DNA of 64,000 bases. Source: Nocardiopsis eucommiae. Lineage in GTDB: Bacteria > Actinomycetota > Actinomycetes > Streptosporangiales > Streptosporangiaceae. This document shows positions 1 to 7,896 of the stretch, piece by piece. Numbering within the stretch: position 1 is the first letter of the stretch; the number at the start of each line of letters is the position of its first letter. Where the stretch lies: assembly GCA_018388625.1 (NCBI GenBank), contig CP074402.1, positions 868,001-932,000 of the forward strand, written 5' to 3'. The notes below the pieces were generated by a model that worked only from the letters and a program-made list of their open reading frames with translations, was not told the origin of the DNA and made no database searches. Both the position numbers and the translations under genes were made by a program.

Positions 1-1
1 C

Positions 2-280
2 GGCGGGTTCGGGACCCTCGACGAGCTCTTCGAGGCGATCACCCTCGTCCAGACCAAGAAGATCACCCGGTTCCCCGTGGTGCTGATCGGCACCGAGTTC
101 TGGGGCGGCCTCCGCACCTGGGTGGAGGACAGCCTGCTCAAGCACGGCCTGGTCGCGGACCACGACATGGAGCTCCTGTACGTGACCGACGACCCGGAGG
201 AGGCCGTGCGGATCGTCCAGCAGGCGCACCTGCACCTGGAGAACAGGTTCGAGCGCGACGAGGCGGGCCCCGCCAGCTAG
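2..280 (+). CDS. LOG family (TIGR00730) protein, 3' part
   Basis: Only the last 92 residues are inside the window. The visible part opens with GGFGTLDELFEA, the conserved PGGxGTxxE region of the LOG/lysine-decarboxylase-like Rossmann family, which binds the nucleotide phosphate. Family members hydrolyse cytokinin riboside 5'-monophosphates or related nucleotides. The rest follows the family pattern: a helix after the motif, a strand FPVVLIG, then GLVADHDMELLYVTDDPEEA near the end. Family assignment is secure; the natural substrate in actinomycetes is not known from sequence. The 5' end is cut by the window edge. Confidence 0.85.
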   Translation, partial: GGFGTLDELFEAITLVQTKKITRFPVVLIGTEFWGGLRTWVEDSLLKHGLVADHDMELLYVTDDPEEAVRIVQQAHLHLENRFERDEAGPAS

Positions 281-287
281 GCGCTGC

Positions 288-599
288 TCAGGCGAGTCCC
301 CTGCGCACGGCGGCGGGCGGGCGCTCCCCGCGCACCGAGGCGGCCATGTCCAGGGCGTGCCGTACCCGCTCCGGGTGGTCGGTCACGAACACGCGCGCGC
401 CGGCCCAGGCGTACACGGTCGCCAGGGCCACCTCCTCGGCCGCCGCGACCGGGACCGCGCCCACGATCCCGGGCGGGGCCGGGGGCAGGTCGGTGCGCGG
501 TGCGTCGCCGTCCGGCCGCGTACAGCGGACCAGGACGGTGTGCCCCTCCGCGACGAGGGCGGCGACCCGGGCGGCGGTGGGTCGGTGACCGGCGTCCAC
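288..599 (-). CDS. small protein resembling a dihydropteroate-synthase C-terminus
   Basis: A 103-residue reading frame with a GTG start, converging with the upstream LOG gene (8 bp apart). It begins MDAGHRPTAARVAALVAEGH and ends with AWAGARVFVTDHPERVRHAL followed by a basic tail. The alternation of short hydrophobic strands and helices, and the final VTDHPERVRHALDMA, recall the last part of a DHPS TIM barrel, but no pterin-binding motif is present and the length is far below a full enzyme. It could be a decayed or specialised folP paralogue. The start is uncertain, since no strong ribosome site is visible; the frame is judged coding from composition and fold pattern. Confidence 0.45.
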   Translation of the reverse strand: MDAGHRPTAARVAALVAEGHTVLVRCTRPDGDAPRTDLPPAPPGIVGAVPVAAAEEVALATVYAWAGARVFVTDHPERVRHALDMAASVRGERPPAAVRRGLA

Positions 600-768
600 C
601 GTCCAGGGGCGCCGTCCCTCGGACCGTCCCCGGTGGGGGACGCGGGAGCCCCCGCCCCGGCGCCGGGCGCGGTGGGGGCCAGGACTCGGAAGGGTGCGTT
701 CGACACCCGCCGAGTCTCCCATGCCCGGCGCTCCCTGGGGAGTGCGGCGGTGTGGCACGATCGGTCCC

Positions 769-1356
769 GTGCCTTTCTTCATCTTGATCCTGGTCGCCGC
801 CGCCGCGCTCGCCGTCCTCGTGGGCGTGGTCTTCGTCGTGCTCGGCAAGGGCGGGCAGCTCGCCCGGTTCGAGGCCGACTTCCCTCCGCTGAACCTGCCG
901 GAGGGGCGCCCGGTGGGCTCCCGTGACCTGGCCGGACTCCTCGTCCCGCTGTCCATGTGGGGGTACCACGTGCGCGCGGTCGACGAGCTGCTGGTGCGGC
1001 TCACGTCCACCCTGCGCGAACGCGAGGAGCGGATCGAGGACCTGGAGTGGCGGCTGGCCCGGCTGGACCCGTCCTACGTGCCCCGGGGCACGGGGCCGAG
1101 CCCGGGAGCCTACCTGCCGGGCGAGGAGGAGCTCGACGGGTACGCCGACGACGTCGAGCGCGTGACCCTCGTCCCGCCGCCCGGCGGGAGCCCGGCCGAC
1201 ACCCGTGCGGAGGACGCGCCCTTCGGGTCCGCTCCGGCGCCCGACTCGGGTGCCACCCCCGCATCGACCCCCGAAACCTCCCCCGAATTCGTGTCCGAAA
1301 CCACCCCCGAAGCGGACGACGCCTCGGTCGGCGGTCGAGGCGACGACCGGTCCTGA
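769..1356 (+). CDS. DivIVA-domain-like membrane protein
   Basis: A 195-residue protein with a GTG start. Residues 1-25 are a single membrane segment (PFFILILVAAAALAVLVGVV). A conserved segment around residues 45-105 follows, with FEADFPPLNLPEG, then GYHVRAVDELLVRLTSTL and a short coiled coil (REREERIEDLEWRLARLD). The pattern of a hydrophobic segment followed by a Y-x-V-x-x-V-D-x-L-L motif matches actinobacterial small DivIVA-domain proteins, which usually sit next to LOG-family and folate genes as here. The C-terminus is acidic, Pro/Thr-rich and probably disordered. A role in polar or septal membrane organisation is inferred from the domain only. Confidence 0.7.
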   Translation: MPFFILILVAAAALAVLVGVVFVVLGKGGQLARFEADFPPLNLPEGRPVGSRDLAGLLVPLSMWGYHVRAVDELLVRLTSTLREREERIEDLEWRLARLDPSYVPRGTGPSPGAYLPGEEELDGYADDVERVTLVPPPGGSPADTRAEDAPFGSAPAPDSGATPASTPETSPEFVSETTPEADDASVGGRGDDRS

Positions 1357-1407
1357 CCCTCCTGGAGGCCCGGAGAGGCCGCGGCACGCCCGGGTCTCCT
1401 ATGCCGT

Positions 1408-1447
1408 GCATCACATCCGTCTCGTCCTTCTTGGTCGGATGTGGTGC
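1408..1447. terminator. stem-loop after the DivIVA-like gene
   Basis: Two arms of 12 bases (1408-1419 and 1436-1447) pair with one G-U and leave a 16-base loop. It lies 50 bases after the stop at 1356 and 80 bases before the next start, so it may be a transcription terminator. No U-tract follows, as is common in actinomycetes. Confidence 0.4.
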
Positions 1448-1529
1448 GTTCGGGTGTTCTATTCTCGGTCGCTGTACATGCGTACCCCTGCTCCGCCGGA
1501 GCGGGTGGACCGTCGTGAGGATGGCGAGG

Positions 1530-2114
1530 ATGGACACAGCACCCGAACTCCGGGCGGGCTCCGAGGACGAGCCCGGGAACTCCTCCACCCCGGTGCGCCA
1601 GATGTCCCTCTGGCCGCCGCCCCGATCGACCCGACACACGGGCCGGCGCCGCCGCCAGTTCGCCAGGACGGCCGTGGCCCTGGTCGCGTTGCTCCTGGTC
1701 GGAGGTGGGGGCTTCGCGGCCTGGTCCCACCTGGACGGGGCCCGCGAGGACACCGTCACCACCATGTCCGACCCCGAGGAGTTCGTCGGGGCCTGGTCGG
1801 GCCGGATGAGCCAGGTGGACACGGACGGACGGCCCGTCGCCGAGTGGGACGCGGAGGTACGGATCGAGGAGGGCGCCGAACGCGGCAGCACCGCCTGGAC
1901 CACCTTCTCCTGCTCAGGGACCCTGGAGCTGTCGGCACGCGACGGCGACCGGCTCGTGTACGCCTACACCGAGACCTCCGACCCCGAGGACCGGTGCGTC
2001 GACGAGTCCGAACTGACCCTCTGGCCCGCCTCCGAGGGCGACCGGCTCAACGCCGAGTGGTCCTCCGTCACCCGCGAGGGGACGCGGATGGTCTCCACCG
2101 GTCTGCTGGACTGA
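1530..2114 (+). CDS. single-pass membrane protein of unknown function
   Basis: 194 residues. The start at 1530 is chosen over ATG 1521 because the GAGG at 1517-1520 is well spaced from it. A basic N-terminal region (about residues 36-44) precedes one transmembrane segment (about 45-65). The extracytoplasmic domain begins PEEFVGAWSGRM, has two cysteines (FSCSGTLEL and EDRCVDE) and ends in short beta strands. This layout fits a small lipocalin-like or beta-sandwich sensor domain, but I recognise no family. It stands alone between two hairpins, suggesting its own transcription unit. Confidence 0.65.
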   Translation: MDTAPELRAGSEDEPGNSSTPVRQMSLWPPPRSTRHTGRRRRQFARTAVALVALLLVGGGGFAAWSHLDGAREDTVTTMSDPEEFVGAWSGRMSQVDTDGRPVAEWDAEVRIEEGAERGSTAWTTFSCSGTLELSARDGDRLVYAYTETSDPEDRCVDESELTLWPASEGDRLNAEWSSVTREGTRMVSTGLLD

Positions 2115-2134
2115 GCGGGCCGCGAGCCCGCTCA
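2112..2134 (+). terminator. hairpin overlapping the stop codon
   Basis: A perfect 9-bp stem (TGAGCGGGC / GCCCGCTCA) with a 5-base loop starts in the stop codon of the 1530-2114 gene. Likely transcription terminator. Confidence 0.6.
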
Positions 2135-2449
2135 GCGACCGCCCCGCCCGGGGCGGAGAACGCACGGACGCCCGCACAGCGCGCGGGTTTCGGTCGAGAC
2201 CGATATAACCTTACTGACCAACGATTCCTCGCCGGTGAGCGCTCGCGGGGAGTTCCGGGTGTCGCCTGGCGCACACCCAGGGCCCAACCTCCGAGATAAT
2301 GGTCGAAGAGTGATTCCCGACCCGCCACACGGGCGCGAGTCACACGGAACCGGCCGACGGCTCCGAAGCCGAGACGACCCTGCGGATCGGTGTCGGTGCT
2401 GTGGGTCGGCCCCGGTCACCTGCGAGGAACACCTAGAAAGGGGAATGGC
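2135..2449. other. intergenic leader before the DUF3117 gene
   Basis: 315 bases without a convincing gene. It contains a relatively AT-rich patch at about 2200-2225 that could hold a promoter, but no clear -35/-10 pair stands out. The long leader before such a short, normally well-expressed gene may be regulatory. Confidence 0.3.
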
Positions 2450-2617
2450 ATGGCGGCGATGAAGCCGAGGACCAGCGACGGGCCGATGGAGGTCACCAAG
2501 GAGGGTCGCGGCATCATCATGCGGGTCCCGCTTGAGGGCGGCGGCCGTCTGGTCGTGGAGCTCACGCCGGACGAGGCGACCGAACTCCGGGACGCGCTCC
2601 GGGGTGTCGTCGGTTAA
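2450..2617 (+). CDS. DUF3117 family small protein
   Basis: A 55-residue protein preceded by a strong ribosome site (AAAGGGG, 2437-2443). The sequence AAMKPRTSDGPMEVTKEGRG and the ending LTPDEATELRDALRGVVG are the hallmark of DUF3117, a near-invariant small protein of Actinobacteria. Its function is unknown; the compact fold has a short beta hairpin and a C-terminal helix. It lies upstream of the leucyl aminopeptidase gene on the same strand. An overlapping ATG at 2445 is out of frame and closes at once. Confidence 0.93.
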   Translation: MAAMKPRTSDGPMEVTKEGRGIIMRVPLEGGGRLVVELTPDEATELRDALRGVVG

Positions 2618-2705
2618 CCGGCACCAATCGTCCCCCACCTGGGCCGGAACGCCCTGATGACCCCCGAGGTTCCACACCTCCCACCTGCGTGAACCTCCCC
2701 GAAGA

Positions 2706-4217
2706 GTGAACGATTGTGAGCGGCCTGTGCCATTCGCCACGGAGATCCACCCCGTACCGGGGACCCTCGCCGAATCCACCGCGGACCTGTTGGTCCTCCC
2801 CGTACTCGCGGGCGAGGAAGGCCCCGAGGCGGTCGAAGGGGTCACCGACGGTGGACTGACACAGGTCCTTCCGTCGTCGCTCGCGGAGCTGTTCGCGCAC
2901 TACGCACTCACCGGCGCGTCCGGTGAGCTCTCCCAGTTCCCGGTGTCCCGGGACGGGGGCCTGGTCCGCCTGGCCCTTCTCGGAGTCGGCTCGGGTAGCC
3001 CCGCCGACCTCCGGAAGGCCGGCGCCGCCCTCTCCCGGGCCGCACGGGGCAACGAGCGCGTCGCCCTGGCCTGGCCCGGCACGGACGCCGAGACCGCCAC
3101 GGCCTTCGTCGAGGGCGCTCTGCTCGCCTCGTACACCTTCACCTACCGGACCACCGAACCCCCGAGGTCCCAGCGCCCCGCCCCGGTGATCGACGTCGTC
3201 GGCGACGTCGCGGCCCTCGCGGAGCCCCTGGCCCTGGGCACCACCCTGGCCACGGCGACCGCCCTCGCCCGGGACCTGATCAACACCCCCTCGTTGACCA
3301 AGGACCCGGAGTGGATGGCCGCCCGGGCGCGTGAGACCGCCGACCGGTCCGGGCTCGACGTGCGGGTGTGGGACGAGAAGGCCCTGGGCGACGAGGGCTT
3401 CGGCGCGATCCTCGGTGTCGGCCAGGGCTCCTCCCGGCCGCCCCGACTGGTCCAGCTGGGCTACACGCCGGAGAACCCCACCGCGCACGTGGTGCTGGTC
3501 GGCAAGGGCATCACCTTCGACACCGGCGGGCTCTCGCTCAAGCCCAATGACAACATGAAGCTCATGAAGACCGACATGAGCGGCGCGGCGATCGTCCTGG
3601 CCGTCCTGTCGGCGCTGGCGTCCGTGGGCGCGAGCGTGCGGGTCACCGGTCTGCTCGCCCTCGCGGAGAACGCCTTCTCCGGTGACGCCACGCGTATCGG
3701 TGACGTGCTGACCACCTACACCGGCCGGACCGTCGAGGTGCTCAACTCCGACGCCGAGGGCCGTCTGGTCCTGGCCGACGCCATGGGGTACGCCAGCACC
3801 CGCCTCGACCCGGACGTGCTGGTGGACGTCGCCACCCTGACCGGCGCCGCCAAGCTGGCGCTGGGCACCGGCATCGGCGCCCTGTACAGCACCGACGACA
3901 CGGTCGCGGCGCAGATCGAGGCCGCCGGAGCGGAGTCGGGCGAGCCGCTGTGGCGGATGCCCCTCACCGAGGACTACGTCCCGACCACCGGCTCCCGGGT
4001 GGCGGACCTGGCCAACATCGGGACCCGCGGCGGTGACTTCGGCCCGGCCGGGGCGACCGACGCCGCCCTGTTCCTGCGCGAGTTCACCGGCGGCCTGCCC
4101 TGGGCCCACCTGGACATCGCCGGTCCGGGCCGGTCCATGAAGGAGAGCGGCCTGCTGTCCAAGGGCGGCACGGCCTTCGCCACCCGGACCCTGCTCCGCT
4201 GGCTCGCCGCGAGGTAG
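2706..4217 (+). CDS. pepA: leucyl aminopeptidase (M17)
   Basis: Cytosolic di-metal aminopeptidase of family M17 that releases N-terminal residues in peptide turnover. It has 503 residues, as usual for the family. The N-terminal macro-like domain is followed by the catalytic domain with GKGITFDTGGLSLKPNDNM (about residue 267; metal-binding Lys and Asp) and the signature NSDAEGRLVLADA (about residues 347-359), whose Asp and Glu bind the metals and whose Arg contacts substrate. The start could also be GTG 2727, giving MPFATEIHPVPG; the GAAG before 2706 is too close to decide. A strong hairpin follows the stop. Confidence 0.95.
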   Translation: MNDCERPVPFATEIHPVPGTLAESTADLLVLPVLAGEEGPEAVEGVTDGGLTQVLPSSLAELFAHYALTGASGELSQFPVSRDGGLVRLALLGVGSGSPADLRKAGAALSRAARGNERVALAWPGTDAETATAFVEGALLASYTFTYRTTEPPRSQRPAPVIDVVGDVAALAEPLALGTTLATATALARDLINTPSLTKDPEWMAARARETADRSGLDVRVWDEKALGDEGFGAILGVGQGSSRPPRLVQLGYTPENPTAHVVLVGKGITFDTGGLSLKPNDNMKLMKTDMSGAAIVLAVLSALASVGASVRVTGLLALAENAFSGDATRIGDVLTTYTGRTVEVLNSDAEGRLVLADAMGYASTRLDPDVLVDVATLTGAAKLALGTGIGALYSTDDTVAAQIEAAGAESGEPLWRMPLTEDYVPTTGSRVADLANIGTRGGDFGPAGATDAALFLREFTGGLPWAHLDIAGPGRSMKESGLLSKGGTAFATRTLLRWLAAR

Positions 4218-4246
4218 GCGCTCCGGTCGGTGCCGACCGACCACCA

Positions 4247-4279
4247 CGGGCCCGGGCGGACACCCTCCGCCCGGGCCCG
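4247..4279. terminator. hairpin between pepA and the O-methyltransferase
   Basis: A GC-rich inverted repeat (CGGGCCCGGGCGGA ... CTCCGCCCGGGCCCG) 30 bases after the pepA stop, between convergent genes. Probably a bidirectional terminator. Confidence 0.65.
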
Positions 4280-4359
4280 CGCGCGTCCACGGGTGCGGTG
4301 ACGCGCTCTGCGAACGGGGCCCGGTCCACGGGCCGCGTCCGTGCCCAGGGAGTGTTTTT

Positions 4360-4390
4360 GGATGCTTTCGCCGGTGGTGGCGGAGCCGCC
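4360..4390 (+). repeat. 31-bp dispersed repeat, copy A
   Basis: This 31-base block starts GGATGCTTTCGCC and ends GGCGGAGCCGCC. It matches the minus strand at 18352-18382 at 30 of 31 positions. In both places five T residues lie just before it (4355-4359 here), and both lie downstream of a gene stop. The inner part can fold back on itself. It may be a small REP-like element; nothing in it looks coding. Confidence 0.6.
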
Positions 4391-4446
4391 GTCGATGCGA
4401 GCGGCAGCCTGGCAACGCGAGCGCGGAATGATCCACAAAGCACGAC

Positions 4447-5139
4447 CTAGGGGCGGATGGCGGCGAGCAGCCCCTCACCGACCGGGACCAGCAGCGGAAT
4501 GAACGCCTCGTCCTCGCGCATGCGCTGCATCACCTCGCGCACCGCGGTCTCCGCCGGGTCCGGCACCCGCAGCGGACTGTCCGGTTCGGCGGGGCCCGTC
4601 AGCACGTTGTTGAACACCACCACCCCGCCCCGGCGCAGCAGCCGCAGCGCCTCCTCCAGGTAGGCGGGGTAGGAGGCCTGGTCGGCGTCGACCGACACCA
4701 TGTCGTACCCGCCGTCGGTGAGCCGGGGCAGCACCTCCAACGCCGTCCCCCGGATCAGCCGGGCACGGCCGGCGCCGAACCCCGCCCGGGAGAAGGCCGA
4801 GCGCGCGTAGTCCTGGTACGCGGCGTTGACGTCCACGGTCGTCAGGATGCCCTCGGGGACCATCCCCCGCAGCAGCCAGATCCCCGAGGTCCCGCAGCCC
4901 GTGCCGATCTCCACCACGGAACGGGCCCCGATGGCGGCGGTGAGGAACCGCAGCGCGGCCCCCGTCGCCGCGTCCACGGGCGAGGCCGCGGCGCGTACCC
5001 CCGCGTCGTAGGCGTCCGCCAGAGGTCCGTCCCCCATGGCGGACTCCTCGAACCGAGCCTGCTCGGTCCGGACCCACGCGGTCCGGGCGACGCTCTCTTC
5101 TGCGCTGATGACGGCCTCCCAAGCACGGCTGAATGTCAT
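4447..5139 (-). CDS. O-methyltransferase (class I SAM-dependent, OMT3 type)
   Basis: A 230-residue soluble methyltransferase of the catechol/caffeoyl-CoA O-methyltransferase group. The SAM-binding motif VVEIGTGCGTSGIWLL lies near residues 65-80, the acidic ribose-binding strand (TTVDVN) near 95, and the metal-binding segment MVSVDADQASYPAYLEEAL near 140. VVVFNNVLTG completes the fold. In many actinomycetes this gene sits divergently beside sigE, as here (230 bp apart). The substrate is unknown. ATG 5139 is used because it matches the usual family N-terminus; longer frames upstream run into the promoter region. Confidence 0.9.
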   Translation of the reverse strand: MTFSRAWEAVISAEESVARTAWVRTEQARFEESAMGDGPLADAYDAGVRAAASPVDAATGAALRFLTAAIGARSVVEIGTGCGTSGIWLLRGMVPEGILTTVDVNAAYQDYARSAFSRAGFGAGRARLIRGTALEVLPRLTDGGYDMVSVDADQASYPAYLEEALRLLRRGGVVVFNNVLTGPAEPDSPLRVPDPAETAVREVMQRMREDEAFIPLLVPVGEGLLAAIRP

Positions 5140-5252
5140 GGCCAGGCGTTCTGACCGGGGGATCGTCACCCACCGTAGAATGGTGGTCGCGGCCAGGTAT
5201 GTCCCTGGGCAAAAGACTAGCCTGAACCAGCCGGAACTCCGAGCGTGGTGGC

Positions 5253-5280
5253 GGGAACTTAATCGGTGCCCTCCGACGTT
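5253..5280 (+). promoter_or_regulatory. ECF-type promoter for sigE (probable autoregulation)
   Basis: GGGAAC (5253-5258) and CGTT (5277-5280), separated by 18 bases, match the -35/-10 pattern read by SigE-type ECF sigma factors. The element is about 90 bp before the sigE start. It implies that SigE drives its own operon. Assigned by eye. Confidence 0.5.
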
Positions 5281-5369
5281 GAATCGGGATGAACGCACGT
5301 TGATCGCCACGAAGTGAACGCCCCCACCTGTCCTCGCGTGGTGAACTCAGCGGGATGAAGGGAGCAGCG

Positions 5370-5972
5370 GTGCCAGAGACCGGCCCTGCCGTCGAGTTCG
5401 AGGCATGGGAACCCCCGAGCTGGGAAGAGGTCGTGCGCGTCCACTCGCCGCGCGTCTACCGGCTGGCCTATCGCCTCACCGGGAACAAGCACGACGCCGA
5501 GGACCTCACCCAGGAGGTCTTCATCCGTGTGTTCCGCTCCCTCGCCAACTACACCCCCGGCACCTTCGAGGGGTGGCTGCACCGCATCACCACCAACCTC
5601 TTCCTCGACATGGCCCGGCGCAAGGCCCGCATCCGCTTCGAGGGCCTGGCCGACAACGCCGACGAACGTCTGGAGGGCCGCGAGCCCTCACCGGCCCAGC
5701 GCTACGACGACCGGCACTTCGACGCCGACGTCCAGAGCGCGCTCGACGCCCTCCCCGCCGAGTTCCGAGCCCCCGTCGTGCTCTGCGACATCGAGGGCCT
5801 CTCCTACGAGGAGATCGCCGCCACCCTCGACGTCAAGCTCGGGACCGTCCGCAGCCGCATCCACCGGGGCCGCGCCCAGCTGCGCCGCGCCCTGGAACAC
5901 CGCAGGTCCCTGGCTGCCGCGAACGGGGCCCAGGGGGCACCGAGGGGCTCGACGGCGCCACTGCCAACGTGA
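5370..5972 (+). CDS. sigE: ECF RNA polymerase sigma factor, SigE type
   Basis: 200 residues. Region 2 (about residues 25-95) has [20 protein letters not shown] for core and -10 recognition. Region 4 (about 125-180) has [20 protein letters not shown], the helix-turn-helix for the -35 box. There is no region 3, as in all ECF factors. GTG 5370 is preferred because AAGGGAG (5358-5364) is ideally spaced; ATG 5355 overlaps that site. The order sigma - ZAS anti-sigma - RseB-like - HtrA matches the actinobacterial SigE envelope-stress locus. The gene is followed 16 bp later by its anti-sigma gene. Confidence 0.93.
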   Translation: MPETGPAVEFEAWEPPSWEEVVRVHSPRVYRLAYRLTGNKHDAEDLTQEVFIRVFRSLANYTPGTFEGWLHRITTNLFLDMARRKARIRFEGLADNADERLEGREPSPAQRYDDRHFDADVQSALDALPAEFRAPVVLCDIEGLSYEEIAATLDVKLGTVRSRIHRGRAQLRRALEHRRSLAAANGAQGAPRGSTAPLPT

Positions 5973-5988
5973 TCCACGGGGAGGCGGA

Positions 5989-6772
5989 ATGAGCATGGAC
6001 CACCTCGGGGAGCGCCTGTCGGCGCTCATCGACGGGGAACTGGGCGCCGCCGACCACGAGCGCGCCCTCATCCACCTGGCCAAGTGCGAGTCGTGCCGGT
6101 TCGAGGCCGACATGATGCGCAGACTCAAGCGCAGGCTCACCGGGCTCGGCGAACCCGAACCCGACATGGACTTCATGGGACGCCTGATGTCCCAGCCGGG
6201 CTTCGGCGGACCCGGCGGCCCGGGGGACGTGATCGGGGTGATCGCGGCCCCTCGGACCCGCCGCCCACCGGCCCTTTCGGATCCAGCCCACCACTGGGCC
6301 ACTCCCGTCCGCTGGGCGGGTTCCCCACGGGCGGGCCCCTGATCGGAGCGGGGCGGGCGGCCCACCCGAGCGAACCGGTGCACCGGGGCGGGGGTTCGGC
6401 CACCAGCCCGGACCCCGGCCAGGAGAGACCCCAGCCGCGCACCCAGCCGGAGCGGTACGTCCCGCCCCGGCCGGAACCGCGTGGCGGCGACCGGTTCTCC
6501 GGCCTGCTGCCGCACTTCTCCGGCGGACGCTACGCGGTCGCGGGGCTGGCCGTGGCGACGGCGCTCCTGGGGAGCGCGTTCGTCGCGGGCGGTGAGGGGA
6601 AGACACCCCGGTCGTCGAACCCCACCTGGCCGACTTCGCCGTCGAGCACGCCGTGACCAGCCGCCAGATACCGGTGGTGGAACCGCTGCCCGCGGACCGC
6701 CCGCCGTTCGAGCCGCTGCCCGTCGCGGCTGAGGGGTCCCAGCCCTCGGCCACGACCGAAACGACCCGGTGA
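5989..6772 (+). CDS. ZAS-type anti-sigma factor of SigE (two apparent frameshifts)
   Basis: The N-terminus is a zinc-binding anti-sigma domain with the H-x3-C-x2-C motif HLAKCESC (H29, C33, C36), which holds the sigma factor. A long Pro/Gly-rich linker leads to one membrane helix (AVAGLAVATALLGSAFVAGG) and an extracytoplasmic tail with VVEPHLADFAVEHAV, a segment typical of SigE-partner anti-sigma factors. The frame must change twice: in CCCC near 6247 and in GGGG near 6594. One extra base at each site gives 261 residues. The stop overlaps the GTG of the next gene, suggesting translational coupling. Confidence 0.8.
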
Positions 6773-7835
6773 GGGCTGACAGACCCTCTCCCGGACCGAA
6801 CTCCGCTCCCGCCTCCGTGGCCGCCGCGCTGCTGTGCGCCCTCGTGCTCACCGGCGCGGTCCACCCGGAGGCCACCTCGGTCCCGGCCGAGGGGGAGGAC
6901 CACGGCATGACCGTCCTGGAACGCGCCTCCGAGGCCCACGGCCGGGTGGCCTACACCGCCGTTCGTGAGGTGCGCGGACCGCGGGGTCGGGACGGGGTCG
7001 ACCTCAGTGTGGTCAACCGCCCCGACTCCGGCGTGGCCATGTCGCCGCTGGGGGAGGGGGACACCGAGTCGGCCTTCGTCGTGCTGAGCTCCTCCGCCCT
7101 GGAGTCCCTCGACGAACGGCTCCTAGCCGTACTGGAGGAGACCTACCAGGTGGTCGACGCGGGTCGGGAACGCCTCGACGGCCGCCCGGCGCACCTGGTG
7201 GAGGCGTTGCGCGCGGACTCCACGGTGGCCGGACGGTTCTGGGTGGATGCCGAGACCCACCTCCTGCTGGGCCACGTCGTCTACGACCGCGCGGGAGACG
7301 AGGCGTTCAGCAGCCACCTCACCGACCTCGACCTGGGTGAGGGCGCCTGGCCGGACGAGGCCCTCGGGGACTCGCCCTGGGGTGACGCCCTCGACGGCGG
7401 TGAACGGCAGGAGCTCCGGGAGGCCGGGTGGGTGCTCCCCGAGCACCTGACCTGGGACCTCCGACTGGTCGACACCCGCGCCAAACGCTACGGGAAGGAG
7501 CGGGTCGTCCACGCCGTCTACTCCGACGGGCTCTCCCAGGTCTCGGTCTTCGTCCAGCGTGGCAAGCTGGGAACCGAACATCCCTCCACACTTGGTAACG
7601 GATACACCGGAACCGGAACGGGGGTGGTGGCGTCACACCAGGGCACGACACGATCTTCGGCGGAGACGTGGGCCAGTACCAGAGCGTGTGGCAGGCGAAC
7701 GGATTCGTCTACACCGTGCTGGCCGACGCCCCCGCGGACCTGGCGTCCTCGGCGGTGGCCGCGTTGCCAGGCCCCGAGGACTCCGGCTTCTGGGCCAGGG
7801 TGCTGAGAGGTCTGTCCCGGCTGGGCCTGCTGTAG
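6769..7835 (+). CDS. RseB/MucB-like regulatory protein (one apparent frameshift)
   Basis: Exported, probably periplasm-side, partner of the SigE anti-sigma factor. An N-terminal signal segment (VAAALLCALVLTGAV) is followed by a MucB/RseB N-domain with the typical pattern AYTAVREVRG ... VVDAGRERLDGRPAHLVEA, FWVDAETHLLLGHVVYDR, and a C-domain with LSQVSVFVQRGKLG. Family members bind misfolded envelope proteins or lipids and shield the anti-sigma factor from proteolysis. One base is missing near 7620 (GGGGG run); after it the frame continues GHDTIFGGDVGQYQSVWQAN to the stop at 7833, giving 355 residues. It overlaps the upstream gene by 4 bp (GTGA). Confidence 0.8.
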
Positions 7836-7896
7836 GCCCGGCCGACCGGCGCGGCGCGTGCCGGGACCGAAAGCCGAGCGACATACGGAGCAGGTC

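Noticed and set aside
277..1010. Long overlapping minus-strand frames
   Set aside because: Only the part to 599 has coding character; the rest mirrors the DivIVA-like gene and its GC bias.
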